Part shown: positions 24,601 through 37,511 of the stretch, in pieces
Layout: each line of letters starts with the position of its first letter
Position numbering within the stretch: position 1 is the first letter of the stretch
Source: Citrus sinensis
Taxonomy: Eukaryota > Streptophyta > Magnoliopsida > Sapindales > Rutaceae
Direction of reading: 5' to 3'
DNA length: 64,000 nt
Assembly (NCBI RefSeq): GCF_022201045.2
Contig: NC_068559.1
Location: forward strand, 1,054,001 to 1,118,000
Translations under genes and position numbers: made by a program
Notes under the pieces: generated by a model
The model's database searches: none
What the model was told of the DNA's origin: nothing
The model's input: only the letters and a program-made list of their open reading frames with translations

Positions 24601-25054
24601 CATGGACTACGACTACGACGATGAAATGCTTGATCCTGAGTCTGAAAGCGATGATGATGAACCTGACACAGAAACAAGTTGTCAGACTGTTGGAGTAGAA
24701 GATGGAGATATTTCTAATATTGTGATTAGGGGTCAGGGAACTCGGGTGAGATACAAGGTAAATATGGAAACCTGCCAGTCTTAGTTTTCTGCAGAGAAAG
24801 AATTCTCTTGACTTAAATGAAAACTTTGCTTCTGAATGAACATTTCTTATACTGCAATTCATATTTTATTTGGTTTTTGTGATTTTGTTTTCTCGTTACG
24901 TTATGGTGTTACTGTTACTGATCTGTAGGATATTCAGCGAGTTTTTGGTCCCATCCAAAGAAGATCCTTAGAATCCCAGTTGCGTAAGTACATGAAGGTT
25001 GTTGGTGCAGAGTTGTCCGAGCGAATGGTCTATGCTCTTGGGTCGTACTTATAA
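21693..25054 (+). CDS. ATE1: Arginyl-tRNA-protein transferase
   Basis: Six exons, 21693-21837, 22152-22190, 22737-22887, 23075-24205, 24439-24757 and 24929-25054, encode 636 residues (Arabidopsis ATE1 is about 632). The enzyme moves Arg from Arg-tRNA to N-terminal Asp, Glu or oxidised Cys, marking proteins for the Arg/N-degron pathway, with PRT6 as the downstream ligase. The N-terminal ATE domain shows CGTCRSSCGYC (residues 28-38, catalytic/metal-binding Cys) and DRGWRRSG with ERTCCPSYTIRL (CC at 84-85). The C-terminal domain has CGFGSFHQQYLIDDRLVAVG and YYLGYYIHSC. A stop lies two codons before the ATG. For exon 3 an earlier acceptor at 22707 would add ten residues in frame; 22737 is chosen because it gives DYQDLLDRGW, as in the family. 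Confidence 0.93.
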
Positions 25055-26767
25055 ATACCATTCCCTTTTCACATCATTCACCAGGGTATTCACAAATTAA
25101 GCGGTGTGTGTTTGACTGTGCACCGCAAGTCCTTGCCCAGTCACGCTGACCGGGTAGCATAAGGGAGTTGTTGTGGAATTTAATTTATTTCGTAGGTTAA
25201 TTATTGCTTTCATTTGACTTATTTTCTGTAGCAAGTAAAGTTTATTAATCAAGGTTCATATGGCAGATTGTACGCATATTTATTGTCCTTTTTTCCTGTA
25301 GCTAGTCAATTGAATTATTGAGAGAAGTCGGATATTTTACAACAAACATGCTCTTATTTTTTGGTTGTTGTCGGTTTTTATTATGTTTAATATTACTACT
25401 ATTTATTATTATTTCCTCAGAATCATTTTCTTGAATTTTGAAAAATTGATTTAACAGATAGGCATCCTTCTGAGTGTCAAAACTGTTTGCTAATTTCCTG
25501 CAAAATTCCGATTCGATGGGAAAAAAACTTCTGCAACAAAAGCCAGAATTGTTTATCCATGCTCCATAGGACTCTTGAGTAAGTTCTTTTTCCTTTTTTT
25601 TTTTTAGTTCACATTATAATTTACTAACATATTATTAGACGTCTACTGAGAGTTCAAATTCAACCAGCATCATTAAAAAAATCGCCACCGAGCATAGCTC
25701 ATAAATTTGCACCTTATGAGATTTACACTATACTTAGAAATCTTTCCAGCTCTGGGCCAGGACTGTTCAGCTGATAGAATCCTGTGTTATTATTGCGTGA
25801 TGAATCTACATGTGAACTGAATGTGCGAATATGCTTCTGATTACTTGTCAAATAATCCAAATTTGCGTAATTTATAAGTAAGACAGCAGTTGAACTTCAT
25901 CAACCGTTGTGAATTCAACAAGTTAACCAACAATTATTGACCAGATTTAGGTGGGCGAGACACGCACACGCTTTAGGCTGTTTTAACAATTGATTTGGTC
26001 AGTATCCATCAATTAACCGGCCTACCGTGTCGAATCGATTCCTCCATTTGTTTTTCTTTTTGGTAAAGTTGGCAAAAGTTTATTCTGAAATTAGCTTCCT
26101 CGTTGGAGCTGCAGACTCAATCCTGCTTATTCAATTGGCTGAAAGAAACGTGGAGCATCTGCAGATTAATTGGCTCTATAGCGCGGGACGTGTCCAACTT
26201 ATTCAAGTTATTGGTCTACAGCTCGGAAACAACTAACCCAAGTTCCAATCATGAATAAAAGAATTTGAAACCACTGCTTAAATATCGTGTATGGTTCATA
26301 TTTGACCACTTCACTGTTGCTTGCCTGAAAGAAAAAATCTTTTTCCTATGGGTTGGCTTCGTTTAAGTCTCAGAAATGGCATAGATATTGACACATTTGT
26401 TATGGACATTTTTGAGTCAAGTCAATTATGGTTCGCATTTCCTCAGGCGAGATTGAAGAACAAGCCAGCATTTTGCATTAAGGATTAGAGACTGAACAGG
26501 CAGTCACCGGAGAACAGCTAGGCCTTCCATGGGATCAACGATTACTGGATAACAACAATTGATTTTCAGTTGAACACATAATCCATCCATGTCTGAACAT
26601 TAACTAGCCCAGAATCAATAATTGAGTGTTTTTCAATTAGGTTATTGACAGTGCATTGCATTTGCCGAGCTGCTGCTGAATTGAAGAATAACCGAGTTTG
26701 AGCATTCACAAGTTGAATGGGAAACTTGATGGTTAAAGAATATACAGGTGGACTTGATGGGTAGTAG
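25055..26767. other. region between the ATE1 and Yippee gene ends
   Basis: ATE1 and the Yippee-like gene converge here. The two 3' untranslated regions account for part of this 1.7 kb. I see no further coding gene; an open frame at 26027-26236 matches nothing I know, and no transposon ends are clear. Confidence 0.45.
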
Positions 26768-29437
26768 TCAAGCATCATCTGCGTCACTTCCGCCAACATG
26801 AGCTTCATGACTTACCCAATAATTGCTTCCGTCAGGGCCGGAAACCTTAAACCTGCTTGACAAAATAACCCATTAAAACTTGTGAAACATATTTACGCAG
26901 TTGTACTCAGATTTTCTTTATCCATCTCATAGTTTACACTGACCGTTCAAGGACGGATTTCCCTTCCTTGTACTTTTGGCTCTTTTCATGGGCAGTCTCC
27001 TGAAAGAAACTATTCAGATAACTAATTGCATCAAGTAACATACAAAGACTAATATTTTTTTTAAATCTCTGCCGCCAAATCTTACGTATTTCCAACCGAC
27101 AATTGATCCACACCCAACACAGAAAATGTCAGCCACTGTATGCATCCCAGTCATCATCAATCTCTCCTCTTTCTCTCCAACAGAAACATTCACACTGTCA
27201 GTCAACGATAAATGATCAATTGTGAGCATAAATGTCTAATGACTCATTTTTTCAGAAGATCATGAGATCGGACTGTCCATAAAAATACAACCATATCATC
27301 TGATTCACTATTTGCCCACTGAAATATGATAACTGCAGTTAACTCATCATGTAATTCATCTCACCTACACTGCTTACAGGTTACTCAATCAGAACACAAA
27401 TGGCAAACAGGATTTAAAAGATTGACGCTTTAAGGTCATGAACGGCTATTTTCTCATTATATGATGAACAAATACTAGTATCATTAGAAAGAAATAGGAA
27501 ATTTACTATAGAGCTACAATGATCCATATCCACTAGACACCTGTATATATATACTAATAAGTACTAATGTACTCGGAAAAGAGGTCGTTCACGTCTTCAG
27601 ACAGTGGCCAAGAATCTGCAAGAGATATACAAGCTGCATCTTCTGCATATCTAAAGAGTACATACAGTTGACTCTTCTCAAAAGCACCACAAGAATTCTT
27701 TTGGCTTTAGTTTGAACAACATGAGTAATCTTATCACATTGGCAACTGTTCAGGTCATAGGTCGGACATTAAGTTATTTTAAGAGAATGTAATTAATGTA
27801 TGTTAAAGAATTCTTTTTCTTTTCTATTTCTTTTGTTGGCATGTATTGATAAGGTGCCAAAATTAGAAAACTTACACCTTACTGAAGAGATAAGCTTTCC
27901 CATGCCTGCAATGGAAAGACTGAATAAAAGAACACAAACAAAAAGTCAGAAAATTTGCTTCTCACAGACCCCCATTCTTCATTTGTTCGATTTTATGAAA
28001 TTTTCTTTTGAGTTAAAAGACAGAAATAGCCACCTCCAATATGCTAAATCATAAAGTATTTCTTTCAAAAATATATATATATCAAGTTTATATATAATAT
28101 GATTTTCAAATATATATATAATATCAATGTCCAAGCTTCGTCTAAGCATTAAAGGAAAATTCAAACAAATACCATCCACAATGTATCTATTATGTCTATG
28201 TAGACTCTCGTCTCCTACAACATTGTAAAACTTGCAACTATGATAGCATATGTCCATATGGCCAAGTCTGTGTGTAGATATGCATGCATATGACTTTCCA
28301 ACTATGATCAAGAACCAACTGGCCCATCACATGAGCCAAATATCATAACGCATTTACCCCTTCGGACAGAACTTTCCAAGTTTTCTAACTAGAATAACAT
28401 TAGACATTACACATACAGACGTATTTTTGCATCTGGATAAGCGTCGTAACTCCAGCAGAGACATTATACACTAAACTGCTCAGCAAAAATCATATACACA
28501 CCTAAAGTCTGAATTTGACCATAGCTCGACAATTGTAAGAATCATTATGCCGCAAATAAACGAAGTTGAAAACTCAGAATTAACCACTACACTGGCATCA
28601 AGTTTCACAACTATGGAAAAACAGCCATGCTGCTTCAACTCAATTTCACCAATCTGATTATTTATTCTCTCTTGCTTAGAATTATCTTCCTAACTCACAA
28701 TGCACAAGACTCAATCACAAACCAAAACAACACAAAAGAAAAAAAGGATTGCCCCGCATATGAATGAAGTCCAAACATTAAACACTCTGGTTAATATCAT
28801 AGCATGGTATCTGTGCAGCATTTTTGAGCTGCCAAGACAACTTATATTCAACAAGTCAACTATAGTAACATCATAAACGGCAATAACTAGAAAGCATAAT
28901 TGAACCTCAGCATCTTGACAGACTAAAATGATATACATAGATTATGTTCAGTTCTACATATATTAAGTCAAAATAGAAAGATCTCAGCAGTTAACACAAC
29001 ATACGCTGATCAGGTACCAATCTCTACAATAGAAACTGAAGCCGAAAGCCATTAACTATCATCACTATGGATAATGCTACTCAATTACAACCAAAAAAGG
29101 GAAAAAAAAATATCTTCTTCAATTATACAGAAAGTCATCATCAAATTATTGTTCATATACAACTTGATCATCCATAATCACAACTACCATTTCAAAAAAA
29201 AAAATGCATGATTCTAAACAAAAATAAAATAACACAAAAATTAAAAAAGAAAACGCGCACACACAAACCCAGATGAAAATTCCACATGAAAACAACAAAT
29301 CAGAGGTCAAAAAAAAAAAAAAAGGAAAAAAAAACAAACACCTTAGAGACGACGTCTTCACATAAAGCAAGATGGGTCCTGCAGTGCTTGCAGCTATAGA
29401 TCTTCCCTTCAAGATTCACCACAAATAGCCTCCCCAT
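26768..29437 (-). CDS. Yippee-like zinc-binding protein
   Basis: Five exons on the minus strand, 29437-29342, 27919-27876, 27194-27086, 26999-26944 and 26852-26768, encode 129 residues, the normal length of plant Yippee proteins. The start is [19 protein letters not shown]. The two CxxC pairs that bind one zinc are C16/C19 and C72/C75 (FCVGC). The conserved middle has CRHGKAYLF and [13 protein letters not shown], and GSIVGWKY then [12 protein letters not shown] close the fold. Exon 2 is only 44 nt and ends GT|GTAAGT; every join keeps phase. Intron 1 is 1.4 kb. The function of plant Yippee proteins is poorly known; relatives of the fold include cereblon-type domains. It lies tail to tail with ATE1. 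Confidence 0.92.
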
Positions 29438-29867
29438 AATTCTTCACACTACTCTACCAACAGATCTTTGCAGAAAAAAAATACACACAAAATCAAAAAT
29501 CAAACAAGACGGTGGTGGTTGAATGAATCAATGAAAACAAACAAAAAGAAAATTACTTGAAAATAAAGAAAATTTAACAAAAGGGAGACGCTTGAGAAAG
29601 AAATAATGGGAAAGTTGAATATTTTGATCAAGTTTGGCTTACTTCTCTATTTTGGTTTGGTTTCTGAGTCCTTCTTGTTGTTCTTGTCGCCGTTTAATGT
29701 GACGAAAAAATTAGTTTTGCAAGAAATATGGCCCAAAAAGTTAATCACATTTTGTTTGTCTGACAAAGGTGGAATCTGCGAGACGTGTATTCTACGTGAT
29801 TTGTTTTCATCTACTTTTCGTTTAGTGATTATTTACGGATAAATTGTAATTACATAAAAAAGTTTTT

Positions 29868-29870
<3 letters not shown>

Positions 29871-29898
<28 letters not shown>
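29871..29898. repeat. (TA)n microsatellite
   Basis: 28 nt of uninterrupted TA dinucleotides. Confidence 0.95.
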
Positions 29899-29901
<3 letters not shown>

Positions 29902-30238
29902 AAGTACATTTAAAAAAATATAATATTTTGGATATCAACTTGGAAATCTCATGTATCTTAAATGCTAAAAATTTGTTGATAGCAATTAGCAAGTAAATTT
30001 AAATTGAAACAATGAATATTTTGTGAAAAACAATTAAAAAATTTAACGACATATATTGAATTTCATTTCTCATGCCCTCATGTTTGTATTTGATTTTGAT
30101 CCTTCAGTTTTGTTTTATTTTATTTATTTTCTTGGTTTTCTTTGTTTTTATTTATTCCACTTTCTCTCTGGGGAATAATGAACCACTTTTTTTTTCTTCT
30201 TTTTCAAATGATAATTAACTTTTAGGATCAGGTTACGG

Positions 30239-30267
30239 TGCAACTGTAGTACCGTACTACAGTTGCA
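30239..30267. repeat. 29 nt palindrome, likely MITE relic
   Basis: TGCAACTGTAGTA and its exact inverse complement are separated by CCG. Shortly after (30320-30348) a related string CTGTGGCACGGTACCACA appears, so this looks like the remains of a foldback element. A faint relative (GACACCGTACCAC) is at about 61360. Confidence 0.5.
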
Positions 30268-31315
30268 TCCAACCGTTAGATGCACTTAGCGTCCACTGAC
30301 ATTTAACAACTGAATATAACTGTGGCACGGTACCACAATTACACCACAGGTTTCCCCCAACTTTTATTCGGCTAAATTAGCTTGATACCAAAGAAAGAGT
30401 ACACATTTATTTAGAATTAAGCTATCCTGACAAAAGTAAAGAATATTGCTAGAGATTCTAGTTTGTATCCTTTTTTAGACTCCAAAAAAATTACTATTAT
30501 ACCATGAATATCATATAAGTTGTGATACAAATTGAGATCTCTAACATTATTCAAAAGTGAACGTATTATATTACTAATAATAATGACTTTAATATTAAAT
30601 GATAATTTTAATCCTGAAATTATAATAACAAAAAACAAATAGCTATATGACACAAAAGTCAATTCACTACTGTTGTGGTTAAACCTGCAAACAATCCACT
30701 TCATGGTTCAAGGACAACATAATAATTGCATGTCCATTGTTCGACACTAGTAATTTTTTTATACATCTTATTTATTTTGAGGTTATATCAGGATCATCTC
30801 CTTGTCTTCATATGAACAAATTATATTAATATTGGTGATTAATAAATTAAAAAGAAAAAATAGTTAAATCATAATCATTTGTTAATATTAAAATACAAAT
30901 GATAAAAGATTTATAAAAGATCAAAAATACTCATATTAGGAGAGGATCGTGATCTAATATTTTATCAACCAACTAATTAATCAACAAACAAACAGTAATG
31001 TTACACCCTAATGGTTACTGTATGGTTATTTATTAGTTTTCAAGTCCTAATTAAAGCAGTGCGACGATACATATAAACTCAAAGGAAAAAGAAAAATTAT
31101 TTCTAAAGAATTCTAGCTTCTACAATAACAAGAATGAACAAGCAAATACTCCTAGTCCCCTCAAAAGAAAGTGATTTACATATGAAATTTGGCTGAACAA
31201 GTACATAACATACAATAATTATATAAAAGTAGCAGCATCCATAGTGAAGTATTGATATTGAATTTTACAATTACTTAATTAAGAGAACCCAAGGCATGAA
31301 ATTTTATGAAATGGG

Positions 31316-32677
31316 TCACTGGTTAAATGTAGCCACAAAGCTGATGGGCCCTTTGCCAGTAAAAGCAGCCTGGATTCCAAAGATTAAAAATGCTACCATT
31401 GCTAGACGAGCGTGCTTGATTTCAGCCAATTGAAGATTTTCAAGCTTCCCAGGATCTGAGGCCAAGCCAAGAGGATCAAAATACCCACCAGGGTATAGTC
31501 TTTTCACTGGATCAAGCTCTGCATTTCTTTGATATTCTATGTACCCAATCACAATAACTTCAATCCAAATCAATGTTGTTAATGAAAATGGAAGTGGTTG
31601 GCCAAGATAAGATGAACCCTCCACCAGCTCCACCTGAATAAAGGAACCCAAAAAAAAAAAAAAAGGTTGCAGGTTTAGTGTATAGAGCCTATTCCTTGTC
31701 TGTGTTGTGGCCATAGCTATCGATATCACCATTGTTGTCATTCAACAAAAGAAAATGATTGGATGAGAAGAAGACACGATTCAGGAAACGTATGTTTCTG
31801 CTGGTTATATATGAATTTTGGGGCACCAAAATATCGACGTATAGTTTGTCGGTATTGCAAATGTCTGTACAGAAAAGATTACAATTTGATTTGGGACCAA
31901 AGAGATATACGACACTATTCTTTTAACACTATTACCTTTTTATTTTGAGAAAAATATGGATTGTTCCAAAGTCCAAGTAACCTAAATTACTTGTTTGTGT
32001 TCTTTTTTCAAAGTACAAGATTTAAAGGATGCAGTGTGTAATCCCTTGTCCTCAGATAAATTCTTAGCTAATCATCAGCTTCAGTAGGAAAGAGCTCAAA
32101 TTCACGTCTTATAAAGTGCAGATATGCGCATGGAGACCAAGAAGTTAAGCTAGATTTTTAAGATACGTACCTTTCCAGCATCCTGCCATGCGACACCAGT
32201 GAGAGCTTCAACAGCAATGGCGCCAAGGGTACCCAACATGGCCCACCTTCCATGAATCAGCTCACATTCTCTAAACCTCTGCAGCCCAAATACCTCCGTG
32301 TACGGCTGCAGCGGCGTCGGCTGCAGCTCCCCGGAATCAGTAATCACTCCGAGAAGCTCGCCGACATCGTTCTTGGCCAAGTTCTGATCCAACGAGTCAA
32401 AATCATACTGCAAGTACTCTGTTGGCTTCCCCAGCCCCAACGGGTCGAACCCACGGTCACCCACCATTGTCCCGTCGAGCCATTCCGGCGGGGTGGCGCC
32501 GGGGAACCAGACAAGCCGGTCGGAGTCTCGTGTAGGCCTGGCCTTTTTGGCTGGTGGGGATTTTTTCTTGCGAAAGCTGAACCTGGCTTGGAATTTTCCC
32601 GATCTTTGTTTCACGACAGCCCCATGAATTCTCGTCCCGAAGAAATGTGATGCTGCTGCTGTAGTGGTGGTGGCCAT
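31316..32677 (-). CDS. LHCB8: Chlorophyll a/b-binding protein CP29, LHCB8/LHCB4.3 type
   Basis: Two exons on the minus strand, 32677-32171 and 31633-31316, encode 274 residues including a chloroplast transit peptide. CP29 is a minor antenna of photosystem II in the thylakoid membrane, linking trimeric LHCII to the core. Three membrane helices are visible: the first with [17 protein letters not shown], the second in [18 protein letters not shown], the third with [13 protein letters not shown]. The chlorophyll-ligand E..H/N..R pattern is kept in helices 1 and 3. CP29-specific [20 protein letters not shown] is present. The C-terminus stops soon after GKGP (SFVATFNQ), lacking the longer tail of LHCB4.1/4.2, which is the mark of the LHCB4.3 (LHCB8) form known from eurosids. 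The gene is probably light-regulated (see I-boxes). Confidence 0.92.
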
Positions 32678-32723
32678 CGCTGATAATTTGATATTGGATA
32701 GAATATGTGACTTCCAGTGTATA

Positions 32724-32732
32724 AATAAATAT
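32724..32732 (-). promoter_or_regulatory. putative TATA box of LHCB8
   Basis: On the minus strand TATATTTAT lies about 50 bp upstream of the ATG at 32677, giving a short leader of roughly 20-25 nt, as is common in LHC genes. Confidence 0.45.
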
Positions 32733-32875
32733 AGAGCGTTAAAGGAATTTTATTTTGTGGGCTTCTTTCTTCTTCTTTTTTTCTTCCCCCGTTTTCGTTT
32801 TTGTTTTTGTTTTTGTTTCTGGTTTTATATTTATTTATTTATTCATTTGGCGGATGTGAATGGGGAAAATAAGGG

Positions 32876-32897
32876 CCTTATCTTTCTTAGCCTTATC
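32876..32897 (-). promoter_or_regulatory. paired I-box (GATAAGG) motifs upstream of LHCB8
   Basis: CCTTATC occurs on the plus strand at 32876-32882 and again at 32891-32897, which reads GATAAGG twice on the gene strand, about 15 bp apart and about 200 bp upstream of the ATG. Paired I-boxes are known light-response elements of photosynthesis genes; activity here is inferred. Confidence 0.5.
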
Positions 32898-33365
32898 TGT
32901 TGGTAAAGAGGTGGATGGTTGATGGCTTCTCCACATGATCGTGTGGGGGTCTTGTGACAATTTCGTGGCATTTTATGTCCGAGTTGGACTACTAACACCC
33001 CTCTCATCTCCTCATAAAATTTTCTTTTTAATTATATTTATTTTATTTTTAAAAATATCTTTTTTTTAGATATACTTTTTTAAGTTCTCAATTTTTATTT
33101 GATTTATTTTATTGTTAAAACTCAAAGTATTATTGTGCTATTTTTTAATTATTTTCAATTTTATTATTAATCTACACACAAATTAAAAAGTTATATGGGT
33201 AATAAGTTTTTTAGTGTTAATCTTTGACTGAAATAACACATATTTCAATTTATAATTTGAAAGCAATTTTAAGTATAAAAAAATTTAATCCATAAGAAAT
33301 CAAAAGAGAACAATAGATTATTTTAAATTTGTTTAATTTATTTTAGTTAAATATGAAGTAACAGT

Positions 33366-34041
33366 ACCAATCCGTTAACTTCCGTCTACAAGCGCTGACA
33401 TTATAAGGGTAATTTAGTCTTTTAAGATTAACGAAACTTATGATTTAAAAAAACGACATATCATCTTATTTACCTAGTAAAAAATTACATGTCATATGAT
33501 ATATATTGATAAAAATGATATGGCATCCCATTTATCGGATAATTGTTAATAATTGCTAAAAAAATTACTTTACAATCGAATCTACTCCTCCAAAATTTAA
33601 CCTAAATTTTTTAAGATCTACTCCTCAAAACTCCAACTGAAAATTTTTATGGTATAATATGTATAATTGTAAATAATATGTTGTTAATAATTTTTTTATA
33701 GTATAATATGTATATTTTTTATGGATAATTGTTAATAATATGTACCATTAATAATTCTTTTTTTTTTGTCAAAAAAATGTATTGTTAATAACAAAATAAA
33801 AAAATGTGTATTGAAAATTTATGTTAATTTTTTGGGTACATTTATCTTTTTACCTTATTTTGAGTTTCAATGGCAAAATAGTCAATTTGCTATAATTCTG
33901 TTAACTTTCTAACGGAAGTTAACGGATTGGTGGACGGCAGAAATATTTTGTCAACTTAGGGTGTACGAGTGATACACTTGAAAAGCGTTCACACACGTTT
34001 GATACGAGTGTTATTAAAGGGTATATGGCTGATAATTTCCC
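33366..34041. mobile_element. foldback element relic, Mutator-like
   Basis: The 20 bp ACCAATCCGTTAACTTCCGT at 33366-33385 recurs as its exact inverse complement at 33912-33931, with AT-rich DNA between. The right side runs on to an end-like GATAATTTCCC at 34041. No matching outer left end was found, so the true border is uncertain and the copy looks incomplete. Confidence 0.4.
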
Positions 34042-34353
34042 TTTTATTATTCATTGAGTTATAATATCTAGTAGTTAAGTTTTTTTTTACTTTATTAACA
34101 TACCAATAATGATATTTATCATTAAATCTGATTATTTTTTGTATTTTTTAGGGTGAAATTGTAATTTTCGTTTTGGGGGTAAAATGATCATTTTTTATGT
34201 TTCCGTTAGTTTTCTTAACAGATTCCAAACGGAAGTGGAAAAGTGAAATAAAATGTAATTTTAGGTGGATTTCAGTCAAAAAAAGAAGGAATTGTATATT
34301 TTTTGAAAAAGTTATAAAAAACGGGTGGATGACTGGACGGTGGATATTTTTCC
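34042..34353. mobile_element. right half of a Mutator-like MITE (same family as 39706-40392)
   Basis: From about 34045 to 34353 the sequence follows 40080-40392 closely, including TTAACAGATTCCAAACGGAA, AGTGGAAAAGTGAAA and the end GGACGGTGGATATTTTTCC. The left half is missing; the break meets the end of the foldback relic at 34041. Confidence 0.7.
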
Positions 34354-35684
34354 TATATATATATATAACACTAAGAAATTGATATCTTGGTAAAAAGCAT
34401 GGGTGTTGTTGCTATCGGTATAAACTTTTTCATTCATTAAAATCTCATCGGTTGTGAATTTACTGCATTATTGAGAGATACACATATTGTTATGTATTGT
34501 ATTCTAATTAGTTGAGATGTAATACGTGACAAATTAACAAATAATAAAATATACTCTAACAGCACTAAAAGAATTTTTAAATGTTAATTATACAACAAAT
34601 GATAACGCATACGTATCATGAGATTTTCATAACTCAACTAAGCTCGTTAAGAAAGGATCATAAATCTGTAGTCAGATTTATTTAATCATAAATGTCACTT
34701 TAATTAGTAGGATTATGTCCTTGTCCAAGGTAAGAGAAACACTCAAGGAGAAGTTCACAAGTCATACGTGCATTTTTTTTTTTTTTTCCTTTCTTCTAAT
34801 TCTACTGGTGAGAACCCCATAGCCTCAGAAAATAAATTAGCTAGTGTTCGACCAAGAGTCAGTGATAGCTAAGCAAACTATAATTTAACTTAATCAGCAT
34901 TGGTTGGCTGGATTTCTAAAAGATTTAGGATAATAAAAAATAATGTAGTTTTTTTTTTTTTTTTTTGGATATGGGATAAATCGTAAGTAAAACAACAGAT
35001 TTGTGACCCACTAAACCCTCCAGCGCAATGTAGAATTAACTAATCAGGAATTGATATTGAGATATCTTTACCTTCGAAACTATTGTGGATGCAAATGTCC
35101 AAATTTCAGAATTTGGGAATTCGAACAGTACTGTTGTTTTGCTAAACTAACGTCATATTATTGGAGCTTAAGCCTTTTTCTCTATTGTAGCTTTCTCTCC
35201 CAGAAAAAGAAGAAGAAGAAAAGAAAGGAAAATCCTCAGAAAATACACATGAAGTAGAAAGTCTTTTGATTTTTGCTCCATGTTTCAGTTTCCTCTTCTT
35301 TTATGTGGATAAATATACTTCTACTTCATCCAAAATTTCGATGTGTGCTAATTTTTGGAGATTTATGAAGCCTACACGTTCTAGATCGAAAAAAGTATTA
35401 GAGGTGGTAGATTTGATCATTTGGCAACAAATCAATGACTTTATAAAATTAATTGACAATACCAACTCTGACAGCGGAGCAATGACTTTAACAAGAACTG
35501 AGAGGTACTCTAAATAGAGCTCGAATCGAATGTGTTATCTGCACATTAAGAAAATGTATCTTTTATTGATCATTTGAATGCACAAATTTTCCTCTTGCAT
35601 GTTGCCATGTCGGTTAATTTTCATTGCTCTAACCCAATTTTTTTTTATTTTTTTTTAACTATAATGGATCACATAAATTTATAA

Positions 35685-36419
35685 TGTGTTTACTTGTGGA
35701 TTTGAGGAATAAGAATGAAACTTATGTTTACTTGGCATGGAAATAAAATGTAATTTGAGAATAAAAATAAAATGTATAGGTCCCACACAATTTGAGAATA
35801 AGGAATGAAAATCTCATTTTCATGGGGGGTTGGGAATGAGAATGAAATATAAATTTATTTTTTTTATCCTTATAATTTTTTCATATTTCTTAAATTACCC
35901 TTGTTCAAATCACAAATAGTTTTATTATTTTAAATGTCATTAATTATTATTATTATTAATAAAATTTATTAACTTTATTATTTTAGTTATTATTAATTAT
36001 GACATACTACAGTTTGTTAATCACATAAGTTAACAAAATTTAATAATAATAACAACAATAAAGATAATATTGTTAATAATGCTAAATTCATTATTTTTAT
36101 TTATTTATTATTATTATAACAAAAATAATAATGATAATATTGTTAATAATGATAAATTAATTATTTTTATTAATTATTAATACTATGAGTATTTTGGTAA
36201 ATTGATTCTCATTCATATTCTCCATTCTCATTTATTTTGCTAAGTAAACACATTAATGTCATTCCAGCACATTTTCATTTCCATTTATTTTTGTCAAGTA
36301 AACATTAAAATCTCATTCTCATTCCTCATTCTTATTCCAATCCATTCGTATTCCCAACTTATTCTCATTCCGTCACATTCTCATTCATATGAACATGAAA
36401 CATGAAGTAAATCGCACCA
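35685..36419. mobile_element. inverted-repeat MITE, PIF/Harbinger-like
   Basis: The left end TGTGTTTACTTG and the inverse of the right end (TGGTGCGATTTACTTC) are similar, and TAA lies on both sides (35682-35684, 36420-36422). An inner inverse copy AAGTAAACACATTAATG occurs near 36241-36257. The interior is full of GAATGAGAAT-type words in inverted order. There is no coding capacity. Borders are moderately certain. Confidence 0.5.
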
Positions 36420-36455
36420 TAATGCTTATGGTTATTTGTGTCATTTGTTTTTTTT

Positions 36456-36458
<3 letters not shown>

Positions 36459-36530
<72 letters not shown>
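36459..36530. repeat. long (AT)36 microsatellite
   Basis: 72 nt of uninterrupted AT dinucleotides, about 1 kb upstream of the HMGB coding start. Confidence 0.97.
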
Positions 36531-36533
<3 letters not shown>

Positions 36534-36835
36534 AAATAAGGTCACCGTGATTTGGTTGATGCTACAGAGCGCAGCATCTGATGATTCCCCAGGCACATAA
36601 GACAGTTTCATAAAGAAGGACAAGAGACGGCAGTATCTATCTTCACCTGACGGACACGATCGGGTTGCAAATACTTGGCAAAAAAGAACGACAAAGATTG
36701 TACGTGCGTGTATGTCAAACCCTCTGATCGCAGCCACTCAAAACTTAACACGCGTTCTTGCTAAAGTAACTATAACCAGACCGCCCTCGACAAGAAGACA
36801 AAACTCTCTCGTCAACGTCAGATAGACCCCACGTC

Positions 36836-36845
36836 GCCACGTGGC
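36836..36845 (+). promoter_or_regulatory. palindromic G-box in the HMGB promoter
   Basis: GCCACGTGGC is a perfect 10 bp palindrome with a CACGTG core, followed by TTACGTGACC at 36850. Such sites bind bZIP or bHLH factors. It lies about 670 bp before the ATG; since the leader probably holds an intron ending at 37494, it is likely close to the transcription start. Confidence 0.5.
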
Positions 36846-37511
36846 ATCTTACGTGACCTTCCACAAATATCTTCGCAGCATCTCCCCTGCTTTACCCTGT
36901 CTTAAGCGCCCTGTTTTTCGGCTCTGCTTTTGTGTTCTTCGCTTCTCTTCTATCCGTCCAGGCATGTGAATATTGTTTTTATCGTATTATCAGCTCTTAT
37001 TACTTTTTAGTACTTAACTTCGGTTTATTATTTGTTCACCGTTTACTTGCTTCTGGGTATTATGCTTTTGGGATTCTTTGATTCAATTCTGTAGAGTTTG
37101 TACTTATGATCCCTAATCTGCGTGGTTGCTAGAAAAATTTGAAAGAAAATTTGATCTCAGTTTTTGAAATTGATGATCATTTAATGGGTCTGCTTGCATC
37201 TCGATTTAGTTTCTTTGAAAAGAATTAAAATTTGCTTTATTGGTATGTGCTTTCTCGAGTTTAAAATTCGAAACTTTATTTTTTTGCCCATTAGCACGCG
37301 TACAAAGATTTAATATTGCTTTTGGCTTTAATGAGGCATGAAAATTTGCATAATTAATCATCCTCGCCGTCAGCTATGGGCGTGCTTTAGCAAAATTTTT
37401 GTTCTTTAATTCTTTGTTCAATCTAACGGTTACCTAAATGGCATGTTTTCTTCTATGAAATGGTTGTTAACTACATTTTGTTGTTTCACTTCAGGCATAT
37501 CGCTTCTGAAA

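Larger units (their letters stand above)
29438..31315. other. Yippee upstream region and spacer to LHCB8
   Basis: Holds the promoter side of the Yippee-like gene, an (AT)n run at 29871-29898, and a hairpin-like relic near 30239-30350. No coding gene is recognised. Confidence 0.5.

Noticed and set aside
26027-26236. 69-codon plus-strand frame downstream of ATE1
   Set aside because: The start is hydrophobic, but there is no promoter, splice or family support; probably chance.
29606-29842. 78-codon plus-strand frame upstream of the Yippee gene
   Set aside because: No family likeness, and it lies in the promoter region of a minus-strand gene.
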